64,000 nt of DNA, from positions 62,001-126,000 of the forward strand of contig NZ_BMZD01000003.1 of assembly GCF_014652615.1 (NCBI RefSeq), written 5' to 3'. The notes below the pieces were generated by a model. The model worked only from the letters and a program-made list of their open reading frames with translations. It had not been told where the DNA came from and made no database searches. The position numbers were made by a program, and so were the translations under genes. Positions within the stretch are counted from its first letter, which is position 1. Every line of letters starts with the position of its first letter. This DNA comes from Novosphingobium arvoryzae. Its GTDB lineage: Bacteria; Pseudomonadota; Alphaproteobacteria; Sphingomonadales; Sphingomonadaceae. Positions 22,964 through 31,515 of this stretch are shown here, one piece after another.

Positions 22964-23540
22964 GCACTGGAAACTGGCGCTGACCATCGTGGCAGGACTG
23001 GCGGTTGGCGCCGGGTCCGCCGCATGGAGCATGAAGCGCGGTGGGCTCAGCGGTGTGGGCGCAGGCGGCTGGTATGGCAATTCGGTGACGGGTTCGGTCG
23101 ATGCCGATCCCTGGACCCGTGCGCGCGTGGCGCTGACCGGGCTGCTGGCGCTGAACAAGAGCCAGGCGATCTACTTCACCACCAACGTCGATGCGGCAGG
23201 CGCGCGGCTGCGCGAGGATTGCCGGTATCGTGTGGCGGGGGCGGCGCTGCCCGCGCGGTGGTGGTCGGTCACGGTCTATGCCGACGACGATTACCTGCCG
23301 CTCAACGATGACGACGCGCTGTCGTTTGACGCAACCGAAGTGAAGCCCGATGCAGCCGGCCAATGGACCGCGCTGGTCGCGCCGCAACGGGCGGGTGAGG
23401 GCGCGTGGGCCTCCAGCCGCAAGGCGGGTGATTACTCGTTGACGCTGCGGCTCTACCAGCCGGCCAAATCCGCGCAGGACGATTATGCATCGATCCCGAT
23501 GCCCTCGGTCACGCGGATCGATTGTGGAGGTGCGGCATGA
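22956..23540 (+). CDS. DUF1214 domain protein, exported or membrane-anchored
   Basis: This 194-residue protein starts at a TTG (LAKHWKLALTIVAGLAVG) that overlaps the end of the previous gene. Residues 6-26 form a signal anchor or uncleaved signal peptide. The rest matches DUF1214, with DADPWTRARVALTGLLALNKSQAIYFT near 48-75 and RWWSVTVYADDDYLP near 100-115. DUF1214 is often fused to DUF1254 in one larger protein; here the two are separate, in reverse order, in adjacent coupled genes. Function is unknown. Confidence 0.75.
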   Translation: MAKHWKLALTIVAGLAVGAGSAAWSMKRGGLSGVGAGGWYGNSVTGSVDADPWTRARVALTGLLALNKSQAIYFTTNVDAAGARLREDCRYRVAGAALPARWWSVTVYADDDYLPLNDDDALSFDATEVKPDAAGQWTALVAPQRAGEGAWASSRKAGDYSLTLRLYQPAKSAQDDYASIPMPSVTRIDCGGAA

Positions 23541-24058
23541 ACGCGGGCCTGAAGTATGCGCTGGCCTTTGCGTTGGCGGCTGGTGCCGGGCATGTCGGCA
23601 CGATTGTCGCGGCGCCCTTTGCCATCATGCACGTCGTGACCGGCAAGATGTCGCAGGACCGCACCGCGATAAACCGCTTCGTGTTTGGTGAACGGGTTAC
23701 CCAGAATTCCCGCAACGTGGTCCGGCCATCGCCGGACCTGGCCTATTCCAGCTGCGTCTATGACCTGTCGGAAGGCCCGCTGCTGGTCACTGCGCCGCCG
23801 TCGCCAGACAATGGCTATGTCTCGCTATCGGTGTTCGACGCGCGGACGGACAACACCGCGGTGTTCGACAGCAGCCAGTTCCCGCAAGGCATCCGCTTCG
23901 TGCTGGCGCGCGAAGGCCAAGCCGTGGCGGGTGGCGACCCGGTCGTCCGCACAAGCCATGACACGGGCGTGATCCTTGACCGGCGTCTGGCGCCAACGGC
24001 GGAACGGTTCGCCGCGGTCGACAAGGCTCGCCGGATGAACAGCTGCGCGCCGCTTTAG
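23537..24058 (+). CDS. DUF1254 domain protein, exported or membrane-anchored
   Basis: This 173-residue protein begins MNAGLKYALAFALAAGAGHVG, a signal-anchor-like stretch, and continues with a short DUF1254-like domain. FVFGERVTQNSRNVVRPSPDLAYSSCVYDLSEGPL is the family block. The ATG overlaps the stop of the DUF1214 gene by four bases and GGAGGT lies 6 bases before it, so both proteins are probably made together and may pair in the periplasm. Function is unknown. Its stop region overlaps the convergent aldo/keto reductase gene by four bases. Confidence 0.75.
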   Translation: MNAGLKYALAFALAAGAGHVGTIVAAPFAIMHVVTGKMSQDRTAINRFVFGERVTQNSRNVVRPSPDLAYSSCVYDLSEGPLLVTAPPSPDNGYVSLSVFDARTDNTAVFDSSQFPQGIRFVLAREGQAVAGGDPVVRTSHDTGVILDRRLAPTAERFAAVDKARRMNSCAPL

Positions 24059-24987
24059 GCTCCGCCTAGCCGCGCCAGCTGTTCTTCGCTGAGTTCGAGC
24101 GAGGCCGAGGCGCAGAGCTCGGTCACCTGGGCCGCGCTCGTCGCGCTGGCGATCGGCGCACTGATGCCGGGCTGGACCCGCAGCCACGCCAGCGCCACTT
24201 GCGCATGGGTTGCGCCGGTTTCGCGCACGATATCGTCCATGACAGCCAGCAGCGGCTGGCCAGTCTCGATCAGCTTGGCCATTTGCGCGCCGCGCACGGA
24301 TTTGCCCATGTCGGCCGCAGTGCGATACTTGCCCGTCAGGAAGCCGGAGGCCAGCCCGAAGAACGGCAGCATCGGAATGCCCCGCGCTGTGCAGAGCTGT
24401 TGCAGGTCAGGCCCATAGGCCGTCCGCACCACCAGGTTGTATTCGTTTTGCAGCACGCTGAAGGGCATGGCCCCCTGTTGCTCCGCCGCATCGAGCGCGG
24501 CCGTCAGGCGGGCGGCTGAAAAGTTGGACGCGCCCAGCGCCCGCACCTTGCCAGTCTTCGCCGCCCCATCGAACGCGGCGACGATATCGGCCATCGCCAG
24601 TTCTTCGTAATCGCGGTGTGCGTAATAGAGGTCGACATAGTCGGTCTGGAGCCGTTCCAGCGAGGCGTCGAGCGAGGCCAGCACGCGGGCGGGCTGATAC
24701 AGTTCGCTGCCCCCCAGCATCCCGGTCTTGGTGTGCAGCCGCATTTCGGCGCGCTTGCCGCTGGCGGCGAACCATTTGCCCAGCACCGTTTCACTCTCGC
24801 CACCCTTGTGGCCCGGCACCCACGCGGAATAGACGTCGGCGGTGTCGATCATCCGCCCGCCAGCCGCGTAGAACGCGTCGAGCACGGCAAAGCTGGCGTC
24901 CTCGTCCGCCGTCATGCCAAAGACGTTGCCGCCCAGAACCAGCGGAATGCCGGCGATTGCGGGGGCGGCTGCCGGGCTCAGGCTCAT
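24055..24987 (-). CDS. Aldo/keto reductase
   Basis: This 310-residue NADPH-dependent oxidoreductase has a TIM barrel with the family tetrad D48, Y53, K87 and H124 ([22 protein letters not shown]). The SNF motif at [12 protein letters not shown] and the C-terminal SATSAAQV nucleotide-binding stretch are typical of the AKR11-13/YajO-like group. The substrate is unknown. Its ATG overlaps the ribH stop (ATGA), so it is the last gene of the ribB-ribH transcript. A role in flavin metabolism is not implied by its family. Confidence 0.9.
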   Translation of the reverse strand: MSLSPAAAPAIAGIPLVLGGNVFGMTADEDASFAVLDAFYAAGGRMIDTADVYSAWVPGHKGGESETVLGKWFAASGKRAEMRLHTKTGMLGGSELYQPARVLASLDASLERLQTDYVDLYYAHRDYEELAMADIVAAFDGAAKTGKVRALGASNFSAARLTAALDAAEQQGAMPFSVLQNEYNLVVRTAYGPDLQQLCTARGIPMLPFFGLASGFLTGKYRTAADMGKSVRGAQMAKLIETGQPLLAVMDDIVRETGATHAQVALAWLRVQPGISAPIASATSAAQVTELCASASLELSEEQLARLGGA

Positions 24988-25403
24988 GCGAACTTTTCCC
25001 GCAGCTTGAGCAGGGCCAGCGCGGCGAGCGCCGCTTCCCCGCCCTTGTCCTTCTGCGCCGGATCTGCGCGGACGAGGGCCTGGGCTTCGTTTTCGACCGT
25101 CAGGATGCCGTTGCCGATGGCGAGGCCATCCATGGTCAGCGCCATGATCCCGCGCGCGCTTTCGCCCGCGACGATTTCGAAGTGATAGGTTTCCCCGCGG
25201 ATCACCACGCCGATGGCGACATAACCGTCATAGATCTGCGCGGTGTCGGCCAGGTTGATTGCGCCGGGAATTTCCAGTGCACCGGGAACGGTGATGACAT
25301 CCACTTCATGACCGGCCTTGGTCAGTGCGGCCTTGGCGCCCGCGACCAGCATGTCGTTGAGGTGGTCATAAAAGCGGGCTTCGACGATCAGGAACTTGGC
25401 CAT
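24984..25403 (-). CDS. ribH: 6,7-dimethyl-8-ribityllumazine synthase
   Basis: This 139-residue enzyme joins 3,4-dihydroxy-2-butanone 4-phosphate with the ribitylamino-uracil intermediate, the step before riboflavin. The two substrate-binding blocks are [11 protein letters not shown] near 39-49 and [14 protein letters not shown] near 63-76, with catalytic H74. It is short at the N terminus, like other alphaproteobacterial lumazine synthases. The gene follows ribB by only 6 bases. The other riboflavin genes (ribD, riboflavin synthase, ribA) are not in the window. Confidence 0.96.
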   Translation of the reverse strand: MAKFLIVEARFYDHLNDMLVAGAKAALTKAGHEVDVITVPGALEIPGAINLADTAQIYDGYVAIGVVIRGETYHFEIVAGESARGIMALTMDGLAIGNGILTVENEAQALVRADPAQKDKGGEAALAALALLKLREKFA

Positions 25404-25409
25404 GCGGAA

Positions 25410-26681
25410 TTATCCTTCAAGGATGGGGCGTTCGCCCACGATGTTCAGGCCATAGCCTTCGATTGCGACGATGTTGCGGTGCGAATTGGTCAGCAGGATC
25501 ATGTCGTGAATGCCCAGGTCCGCCAGGATCTGTGCGCCGATGCCATAGCTGCGCAAGTCCATCGTGGGGCCTTTCACGCCGCCGATCTCATCGGACAGCT
25601 GCTCGCCGCTCGACGGCATCAGCAGCACGATCACGCCGGAGCCTTCCTCGCCCACGGTCGCCATCGCGCGTTGCAGCACGCGCTTGCGCGGTCCCGGCTG
25701 ACCGAGGACGTCCGAGAAGATCGACATCCCGTGCATACGCACCAGCGTCGGCTGGCCGGGTACGACATGACCCTTTTGCAGGACGATATGCGCGGACCCG
25801 TCGATCTTGTTGCGATAGGTCTTGGCCGTCCAGTCGCCGCCGTAGTCGGAGGTGAAGGGGGCTTCCGATACGCATTCGACCAGGTGGTCGTTGCGGCGGC
25901 GGTATTCGATCAGGTCGCGGATCGTACCCATTTTCAGGCCGTGGCGACGCGCGAACGGAATCAGATCGTCCATCCGGGCCATCGTGCCGTCGTCGTTCAT
26001 GATCTCGCAGATCACGCCCGCCGGGTTGAGGCCAGCAAGGCGCGCAATGTCGACCGAGGCTTCGGTATGACCGGCGCGGACCAGTACGCCGCCATCGCGG
26101 GCGATCAGCGGAAAGACATGGCCGGGCGTGACGATGTCATCGCGGGTCTTGCCCGCATCGATGGCCACCGCGACGGTACGGGCGCGGTCACCGGCAGAAA
26201 TGCCGGTGGTGACGCCTTCGCGCGCCTCGATTGAGACGGTGAAGGCGGTTTCGTGGCGTGTGCCGTTGTTGCGGCTCATCAGTTCCAGGCCCAGCTGGTC
26301 GGTCCGCGCCTTGGTCAGCGTCAGGCAGATCAGTCCGCGCCCGTGCGTGGCCATGAAGTTGACCGCATCGGGCGTGGCCATCTGCGCGGGGATCACCAGA
26401 TCGCCCTCGTTCTCGCGGTCCTCGTCATCGACCAGGATGAACATCCGGCCATTGCGGGCTTCCTCGATGATGTCCTCGATCGGCACCAGCACGCGCTCGT
26501 CCTCGGCATCGGCGAGGAAGCGTTCCAGCTTGCGCAGGGTTTCCGCCGTGGGGTTCCAGTCCTCCTCGGTGCAGTCCCGCAAGGTATTGGCGTGAAGACC
26601 CGCAGCCCGCGCCAGTCCGGCGCGCGACATCCCCCCGTCATTCACGAGGCGGCGGACGCGATCAATGATGTTCGTGCTCAT
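25410..26681 (-). CDS. ribB: 3,4-dihydroxy-2-butanone 4-phosphate synthase with N-terminal HTH and degenerate GCH-II domain
   Basis: This 423-residue protein has three parts. Residues 1-60 look like a Cro/CI-type helix-turn-helix (MSRAGLARAAGLHANTLRDC). Residues about 63-270 are the DHBP synthase domain, with DDEDRENEGDL at 85-95, HGRGLICL near 113-120 and GHTEASVDIARLAG. From about 280 on comes a GTP cyclohydrolase II-like domain in which the zinc cysteines are absent: LVRMHGMSIFSDVLGQ replaces the usual SEC-type block and the CDCG pair is missing. It therefore probably makes only the butanone phosphate. An in-frame ATG at 26717 is possible, but it lies within the inverted repeat. No FMN riboswitch was seen. 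Confidence 0.9.
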   Translation of the reverse strand: MSTNIIDRVRRLVNDGGMSRAGLARAAGLHANTLRDCTEEDWNPTAETLRKLERFLADAEDERVLVPIEDIIEEARNGRMFILVDDEDRENEGDLVIPAQMATPDAVNFMATHGRGLICLTLTKARTDQLGLELMSRNNGTRHETAFTVSIEAREGVTTGISAGDRARTVAVAIDAGKTRDDIVTPGHVFPLIARDGGVLVRAGHTEASVDIARLAGLNPAGVICEIMNDDGTMARMDDLIPFARRHGLKMGTIRDLIEYRRRNDHLVECVSEAPFTSDYGGDWTAKTYRNKIDGSAHIVLQKGHVVPGQPTLVRMHGMSIFSDVLGQPGPRKRVLQRAMATVGEEGSGVIVLLMPSSGEQLSDEIGGVKGPTMDLRSYGIGAQILADLGIHDMILLTNSHRNIVAIEGYGLNIVGERPILEG

Positions 26682-26694
26682 GATTCGCGAAGTA

Positions 26695-26740
26695 TCACAC
26701 TCCGATGTGATTTCCATAGCGGGAAATCACATCGGTGTGA
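26695..26740. promoter_or_regulatory. Long inverted repeat just upstream of ribB, probable operator
   Basis: The arms GGAAATCACATCGG (26722-26735) and its complement CCGATGTGATTTCC (26702-26715) match perfectly over 14 bases with a 6-base spacer. Each arm is then extended by TGTGA/TCACA with a 2-base offset. Each half is itself a small palindrome (TCACA...TGTGA). The element starts 14 bases upstream of the ribB ATG, in the 71-base gap after the crotonase gene, where it would overlap a promoter or the leader. Confidence 0.7.
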
Positions 26741-26752
26741 AATTGCTGTGGA

Positions 26753-27556
26753 TCAGTCGCCCTTGAACACCGGGCTGCGCTTTTCGAGGAAAGCACTGAC
26801 GGCTTCTTCGTGGTCCTTGGTCGCGTGGGCCACGGCCTGCATCGCGGCGGACATTTCCAGCACGGTGGCCAGATCGCTGCGGCGGCCTTCCCACAGCAGG
26901 CGCTTGGTCATGCGCACGGCAAAGGGCGGATTGGCGGCGATTTTGGCGGCCAGCGCGCGGGCGGTTTCCATCAGCTGATCGTCGGGGACCACCCGCGAGA
27001 CCAGCCCGCAGGCCAGCGCTTCGGCGGCGTCCAGCATGTCGCCCGTCAGCGACATTTCCGCCGCCTTGGAAAAGCCCACGACCCGCTGCAGCAGCCACGC
27101 GCCGCCATCGCCGGGGATGATCCCCAGCTTGACGAAGCTTTCGGCAAATTTCGCACTTTCGCCCGCGACGCGCAGGTCGCACATGCAGGCGAGGTCAAGC
27201 CCGGCGCCGATGGTTGGGCCGTTGACCGCAGCGATGACCGGCACTTCCAGCGCCGCGAAGGCGAGCGGAAGCAGCTGGATTCCGCGCTTGTAATTGCCGC
27301 GCGTTTTCGCCGGCAGGCCCGCATTCAGCCCTGCGCCGGGCTTCATCTTGTTGATGTTGCCGCCAGACGAGAACGCCTTGCCCGCGCCGGTCAGGATCGC
27401 CACGCGCGCGGTGGGATCGCCTTCCAGTCGGTGGAGCGCGTCCAGCAGCGCCTCGACCACGTCCTGATCGGAAATCGGATTGCGCATTTCCGGCTGGTTG
27501 AGCGTGATGGTGACAATGCCGTTGGCATCGGCGTCATACAGGACGGGGCTTTCCAT
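26753..27556 (-). CDS. Crotonase/enoyl-CoA hydratase family protein
   Basis: This 267-residue protein has the crotonase fold: AFSSGGNINKM near residue 65 is the first oxyanion-hole block and NGPTIGAGLDLACMCDLRVA near 110-130 the second, followed by KLGIIPGDGG. Of the two hydratase glutamates, the first is replaced by Asp (AGLDLA) and the second by a non-acidic residue before KLGIIPG. Classical hydration is thus doubtful; an isomerase or other crotonase chemistry is possible. The ATG giving MESPVLYDAD has AGGAGA upstream. It stands between the HupE operon and ribB, all on the minus strand. Confidence 0.85.
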   Translation of the reverse strand: MESPVLYDADANGIVTITLNQPEMRNPISDQDVVEALLDALHRLEGDPTARVAILTGAGKAFSSGGNINKMKPGAGLNAGLPAKTRGNYKRGIQLLPLAFAALEVPVIAAVNGPTIGAGLDLACMCDLRVAGESAKFAESFVKLGIIPGDGGAWLLQRVVGFSKAAEMSLTGDMLDAAEALACGLVSRVVPDDQLMETARALAAKIAANPPFAVRMTKRLLWEGRRSDLATVLEMSAAMQAVAHATKDHEEAVSAFLEKRSPVFKGD

Positions 27557-27640
27557 TTGAGCGTTCTCCTGGGTCGGTTTGGCATCGCCATGCGGCGGAA
27601 GTACAGGCGCCATGCGGCGGGGTTGGGGCTTTGTCCAGCG

Positions 27641-28627
27641 TCAGGCGAGCATCCGCTCGATGAACCAGAAGCTGGAGACGATCCCGATGGCGTAAGTTGC
27701 GGCCAGTGTGGCGGGGCGCAATCCGCGCGGTGCGGCGCGGCGGATCAGCGCCAGCACTGCGAGCGTGGCCGCGATGATCACCAACTGGCCCAGCTCGACG
27801 CCCAGATTGAACGTCAGCAGCGCCAGCGGCACATCGGTTTCCGGCAGGCCGATCTCGCGCAGGGCACCGGCAAAGCCGAAGCCGTGCAGCAACCCGAACA
27901 GGAATGCGACGACCCACGGCAAGCGTTCCGATAGGCGCGGCGCGCCTTCGCGCTGCTTGGCAATCTCGACCGCGAGGAAGATCAGCGACAGGGCAATCGT
28001 CGCCTCGACCGGTTGCTGCGCCAGCCCGATCAGGCCCAAGCTGGTGCCGACCAGTGTGATCGAATGGGCGAGGGTGAAGGCGGTGGCAGCCTTCACGATC
28101 GGGCCCAGCCGGCCGAGCAGCAGCACCAGTGCCACGACGAACAGCAGGTGATCATACCCTTCAAGGATATGGATCACGCCGAGGTGCAGATAGGTCTGCG
28201 CCACCTGCCAGCGGTCCGGCACGGCCGTGACTTCGGCGGTCGGGCTGTCATAGGTCAGGCGATAGGCCTGCACCGGGCGGCCCAGCGGTGCAACGCGCAG
28301 CAGCGCGTCGGTCATGCTGGTTTCCATGCCCTTCAGGCCGATTACCTGCCCGTCGAGCGGGCGGGTGCAGGTGAAGGTGCCGGTGGCGATCACCGCCGCT
28401 CCGACCAGCCGGGTGTCGCCCGGTTCGAGAGAGCAGAAATCGGGCAGCAGCGGCTGGGCGCGGGTGGCGAGGCCGCCTAGCACCGGGGCCTTCCAGACCA
28501 GCTTCCACGTCGCCGCGTCCTGCTGGGTCAGTTCCAGATAGCCCGGGCGCAGGTCATCCGCCGCCGCCGGAGCAGCGGGCAGCAGCAGCGCCAGCAAGGC
28601 CAGCAGGCAGGCGCGCAGCAAGGTCAT
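27641..28627 (-). CDS. HupE/UreJ-family membrane protein
   Basis: This 328-residue protein has a signal peptide (residues 1-25, ALLALLLPAAPAAA), a periplasmic domain of about 130 residues and a C-terminal membrane part with six or so helices. The membrane part has HupE/UreJ motifs: HLGVIHILEGYDHLLFVVAL with metal-binding-type His and Asp, LLHGFGFAGAL, and FNLGVELGQL. HupE/UreJ proteins move nickel or other metal ions; the long N-terminal domain marks a subgroup whose substrate is unknown. The ATG overlaps the stop of the isomerase gene (ATGA), so it belongs to a three-gene operon with the DUF3604 lipoprotein. Confidence 0.85.
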   Translation of the reverse strand: MTLLRACLLALLALLLPAAPAAADDLRPGYLELTQQDAATWKLVWKAPVLGGLATRAQPLLPDFCSLEPGDTRLVGAAVIATGTFTCTRPLDGQVIGLKGMETSMTDALLRVAPLGRPVQAYRLTYDSPTAEVTAVPDRWQVAQTYLHLGVIHILEGYDHLLFVVALVLLLGRLGPIVKAATAFTLAHSITLVGTSLGLIGLAQQPVEATIALSLIFLAVEIAKQREGAPRLSERLPWVVAFLFGLLHGFGFAGALREIGLPETDVPLALLTFNLGVELGQLVIIAATLAVLALIRRAAPRGLRPATLAATYAIGIVSSFWFIERMLA

Positions 28628-29454
28628 GGACGTTCGATCACCACATCGTAGCCTTCGAGCAGCTTCACGTAGGCTTCGCCCACCGCCTTTTGCGTTGCGG
28701 CGCTGCGCCAGTCGTTCTCCACCTTTTGGCGGACATCGGCCAGGCGGGGGGCGGGCGGGGGATCGCGCCGGTCGATCCGCACGAGGTGCAATCCGGCACC
28801 AGAGGCCACCGGCCCGCTCCACTGGCCGACCGGCAACTTGCCCAGCGCGGCCACGAAGTCATCGCCCAGCACGGCGCTGACGTCGCTGGCGGGAGTGCGG
28901 CTGAACGTGGCCGGGATCGGCGCGGGCTGGCGATAGGCATCCGCAGCCCCGCCACCTTGCAACGCCCCGAGTGCCTGAGCCGCTGCCGCGCGGGACGCCG
29001 GGGTGTCGCTGCCCAGATAGACCTGGGTGAAATCGAGCAGCGGTTCGGCGGCATAGCGTGCCGGATCGGCGTCAATCAGCGCCTGCAACTGCGCGTCGGT
29101 CGGTGTCGCGGCCTCGGCCTCGCTGGCGGCGAGTGCGACCATCTTGTTGCGCAGGCGGCGAATGATCACCTCGTCGTCCTGGTCCAGCCCCAGCCGCAGC
29201 GCTTCGCGGTAATAGACCTGGTCCATCACGTAATCGCGGATCAGGCCGTCGATCTCGTCGGCCGTGGGGGCGCGGCGAAAGCTTTGCATCCAGCGCTCGA
29301 CCAGCCGGTTGGCGACCGCTTCGCTGACCACGATCCGGCGCTCGCCCGGGTCGGGTGGGCGTCCGGACAGGACGGCAAACACCAGCGCGCCCGCCAGCAT
29401 GAAGTGCACCAGAGGCTCGCGCAGCAGCGTGGCTGCGCGGGATCGCAAGGTCAT
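28624..29454 (-). CDS. Parvulin-type peptidyl-prolyl isomerase, membrane-anchored
   Basis: This 276-residue protein has a single N-terminal membrane segment (about residues 15-32, PLVHFMLAGALVFAVLSG) and a periplasmic SurA/PpiD-like N domain (RRIVVSEAVANRLVERWMQSF). A C-terminal parvulin-like region follows (about 130-245, with FTQVYLGSD and GLHLVRIDRRDPP). The family helps outer-membrane and secreted proteins fold. The isomerase core is divergent, so it may act mostly as a chaperone. It lies between the DUF3604 and HupE genes, coupled to the latter, which suggests that it folds one of those partners. Confidence 0.8.
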   Translation of the reverse strand: MTLRSRAATLLREPLVHFMLAGALVFAVLSGRPPDPGERRIVVSEAVANRLVERWMQSFRRAPTADEIDGLIRDYVMDQVYYREALRLGLDQDDEVIIRRLRNKMVALAASEAEAATPTDAQLQALIDADPARYAAEPLLDFTQVYLGSDTPASRAAAAQALGALQGGGAADAYRQPAPIPATFSRTPASDVSAVLGDDFVAALGKLPVGQWSGPVASGAGLHLVRIDRRDPPPAPRLADVRQKVENDWRSAATQKAVGEAYVKLLEGYDVVIERP

Positions 29455-29465
29455 CGGCAGGGTCC

Positions 29466-31361
29466 TCAGGCCGTCGGCGTATACCAGATGGCCGAGCTGT
29501 AGGCGCGTTCCTGCTGCTTCACCCGCACATCCGGGTTCAGCTTCACCTTGAAGCGCACGGCGTCATAGGCCGGCCAGCTGGGCGTCGGGATCTCCAGCAC
29601 GCGCACGTAATAGAACGCGCGCTGCTTGGGATCGAATTCCGGATCTGTCCAGACGGTTGCCAGTGTCGGTGCGCCGATGGTGTTCTGGTAGGTAGCGGTC
29701 GCCACGTTCACCGTATCGCCCACGGCCGGGACCTTGCCGCCCGCAGCCTTGCGCTTGCCGCCCATGTCGCTCCACACGACGTCGAAGACTTTTTCCTGCG
29801 CCTTGCCCGCCTTGTCGACCCAGCCCTTGACCACTTGCACCCGGTCAAGGTTGGCCCCCAGCGGGTCCTTCAGCGCCGAGACGATGAATGTGGGGCGCGC
29901 GCCCGGCTTGCCCGCCAGTTCGCCGCCCATGGGCACGCCGCGCTTGTAGCCGGCGCGAACCCAGTCGCCCTTCAGGTCGTCGGCCTTGAAATCCCAGCCG
30001 CCAAAGAAGCGCACGGTCATGCGCGGGCCGGTGGTGGCATAGACCTCGCGCCGGGCCATGGCATCCCAGATCGCGGCGCGGGTGTTGGCCTTGGCCCAGA
30101 CGGCGGCATAACCGCCGGCCAGATAGTGCCAGCCGAACCGGCCCTTGCCGGTGCCCAGGTTCTGCGCCTCGTTCGCACGCAGCGCATTCGGTTCGTTGCC
30201 GGTATGCTTGCCGAAGAAGTTGTCCTCGTCGGCGGTGGCAAGGCCCGTATGGCTGTCGGTCGAACCGATCACGCCGAACTTGTAGGGGTTGGCACCGGTC
30301 TGCGCCTCGATCAGCAGGCCGCGCTTCAGCGCTTCGCGGACATACTCGCCCGCGAACATTTCGTTTTTCTTGGGCTCCTGCATCAGCAGGTTGTTGAGTT
30401 CCCACCCGGCCACGCCGAACCCGGCGAATTCATCGTTGGAAGACAGGAACGGATGGGCCTCGCTGTCACCCTTGATCTGGGTGATTTCGACCACCGGCTC
30501 CAGCCGCGCGCGCCGCCGGGCGTATTCAGCGGTCATCGGCCCGCCGCCGGGCGCGGTCAGTTCGAACATCAACCCGTTGGACAAGTTGGAATTGTGCGGA
30601 ATGGCCAGCACCTTGCCCCCGGTGCTCTTTTCATAGGCCTCCATATAGGCCCAGATCTCGTCCGGGGTGTTCTTGTAGGTCGGGTCAATCGGGGCGACCT
30701 TGCCGACCTTGTCGATCCCATCGCGGAAAATGACGTTGCGGTGCAGGTTGTTGCCGCCCTGCATCAGCGTGTATTCGAACCCGGCAAAGGCGGTGAACTT
30801 GCCCGGTTCGTTATAGCGCTCGACCGTCTTGAGGTGATCCTTCCAGATCGACTGCGTGCGCTCTGCCGCGGCGTCGGCGTCGGTCAGTGCTTGCGGCAGG
30901 TCGTTGCGGCCGCGCGCGTCAAGCAGTTCGGCCATGGCCTGTTGCGATCCGGCCGGCCCTTCGTGCATCAGGTCGTACCAGCGCTTCATCCGTTCGTCGC
31001 GGATCAGCAGGCGCGGGGCATCATAGAGCGCCTTGGTTGCGCCCATCGCCTCGGCATGGTCGGCAATCACCAGGAAGTCGAGCGGGCGGGCCAGCTTGGC
31101 CTTCATGCCCGTGGTCGCGGTCACTTCCTCGCCCCGGGCAAAGCGCAGCGCTTCTTCCGGCCCAAGCCGCACGCCAAAGCCGAAGGCATCGACCGAATTG
31201 GATGTGTGAAGGTGCGTGTCGCCCCAGAACACACGCTCCGGAAACTCCGTTTCCTCGACTGCAACTTCGCTACCACCAGTGACCTGCTTGATCTGGTCGC
31301 AACCGGCGGTCAGCATGGTGCCCGCCAACAAGGCAGCCGCCAACGCGATCTTGTGCCGCAT
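29466..31361 (-). CDS. DUF3604 PHP-like lipoprotein
   Basis: This 631-residue protein is a predicted lipoprotein: residues 1-20 are a signal peptide with lipobox LTAGC, C21 being lipidated. The start is set by GGAGGGGAAC before the ATG at 31361. The mature part has PHP-type metal-binding motifs: WGDTHLHTSNS (H50, H52), IADHAEAMG (D101, H102), AIPHNSNLSNG and STDSHTGLA. A metal-dependent phosphoesterase or related hydrolase fold on the cell surface or periplasm is likely; the substrate is unknown. It leads the operon with the isomerase and HupE, which could supply the metal ion. Confidence 0.82.
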   Translation of the reverse strand: MRHKIALAAALLAGTMLTAGCDQIKQVTGGSEVAVEETEFPERVFWGDTHLHTSNSVDAFGFGVRLGPEEALRFARGEEVTATTGMKAKLARPLDFLVIADHAEAMGATKALYDAPRLLIRDERMKRWYDLMHEGPAGSQQAMAELLDARGRNDLPQALTDADAAAERTQSIWKDHLKTVERYNEPGKFTAFAGFEYTLMQGGNNLHRNVIFRDGIDKVGKVAPIDPTYKNTPDEIWAYMEAYEKSTGGKVLAIPHNSNLSNGLMFELTAPGGGPMTAEYARRRARLEPVVEITQIKGDSEAHPFLSSNDEFAGFGVAGWELNNLLMQEPKKNEMFAGEYVREALKRGLLIEAQTGANPYKFGVIGSTDSHTGLATADEDNFFGKHTGNEPNALRANEAQNLGTGKGRFGWHYLAGGYAAVWAKANTRAAIWDAMARREVYATTGPRMTVRFFGGWDFKADDLKGDWVRAGYKRGVPMGGELAGKPGARPTFIVSALKDPLGANLDRVQVVKGWVDKAGKAQEKVFDVVWSDMGGKRKAAGGKVPAVGDTVNVATATYQNTIGAPTLATVWTDPEFDPKQRAFYYVRVLEIPTPSWPAYDAVRFKVKLNPDVRVKQQERAYSSAIWYTPTA

Positions 31362-31515
31362 CCCGTTCCCCTCCATCACTTTGCCATCGACCCTTGAACG
31401 GGTTGTTTTCTGCAATGCGTTACAATGCCATGCGGGAAGCTGGCGTCAACCTGCGGTTTCCATGCCGTGATAAAGCTGATTGCGCTGGGCCGATTCCCCT
31501 GCCAATCGACCGGGC

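Noticed and set aside
25410..26681. Bifunctional RibBA with GTP cyclohydrolase II activity
   Set aside because: The three zinc cysteines required for GTP cyclohydrolase II are not present in the C-terminal domain.
26695..26740. CRP/FNR site in front of ribB
   Set aside because: The half-sites TGTGA and TCACA occur, but their spacing and order do not give the TGTGA-N6-TCACA form; the much longer arm match points to another protein.
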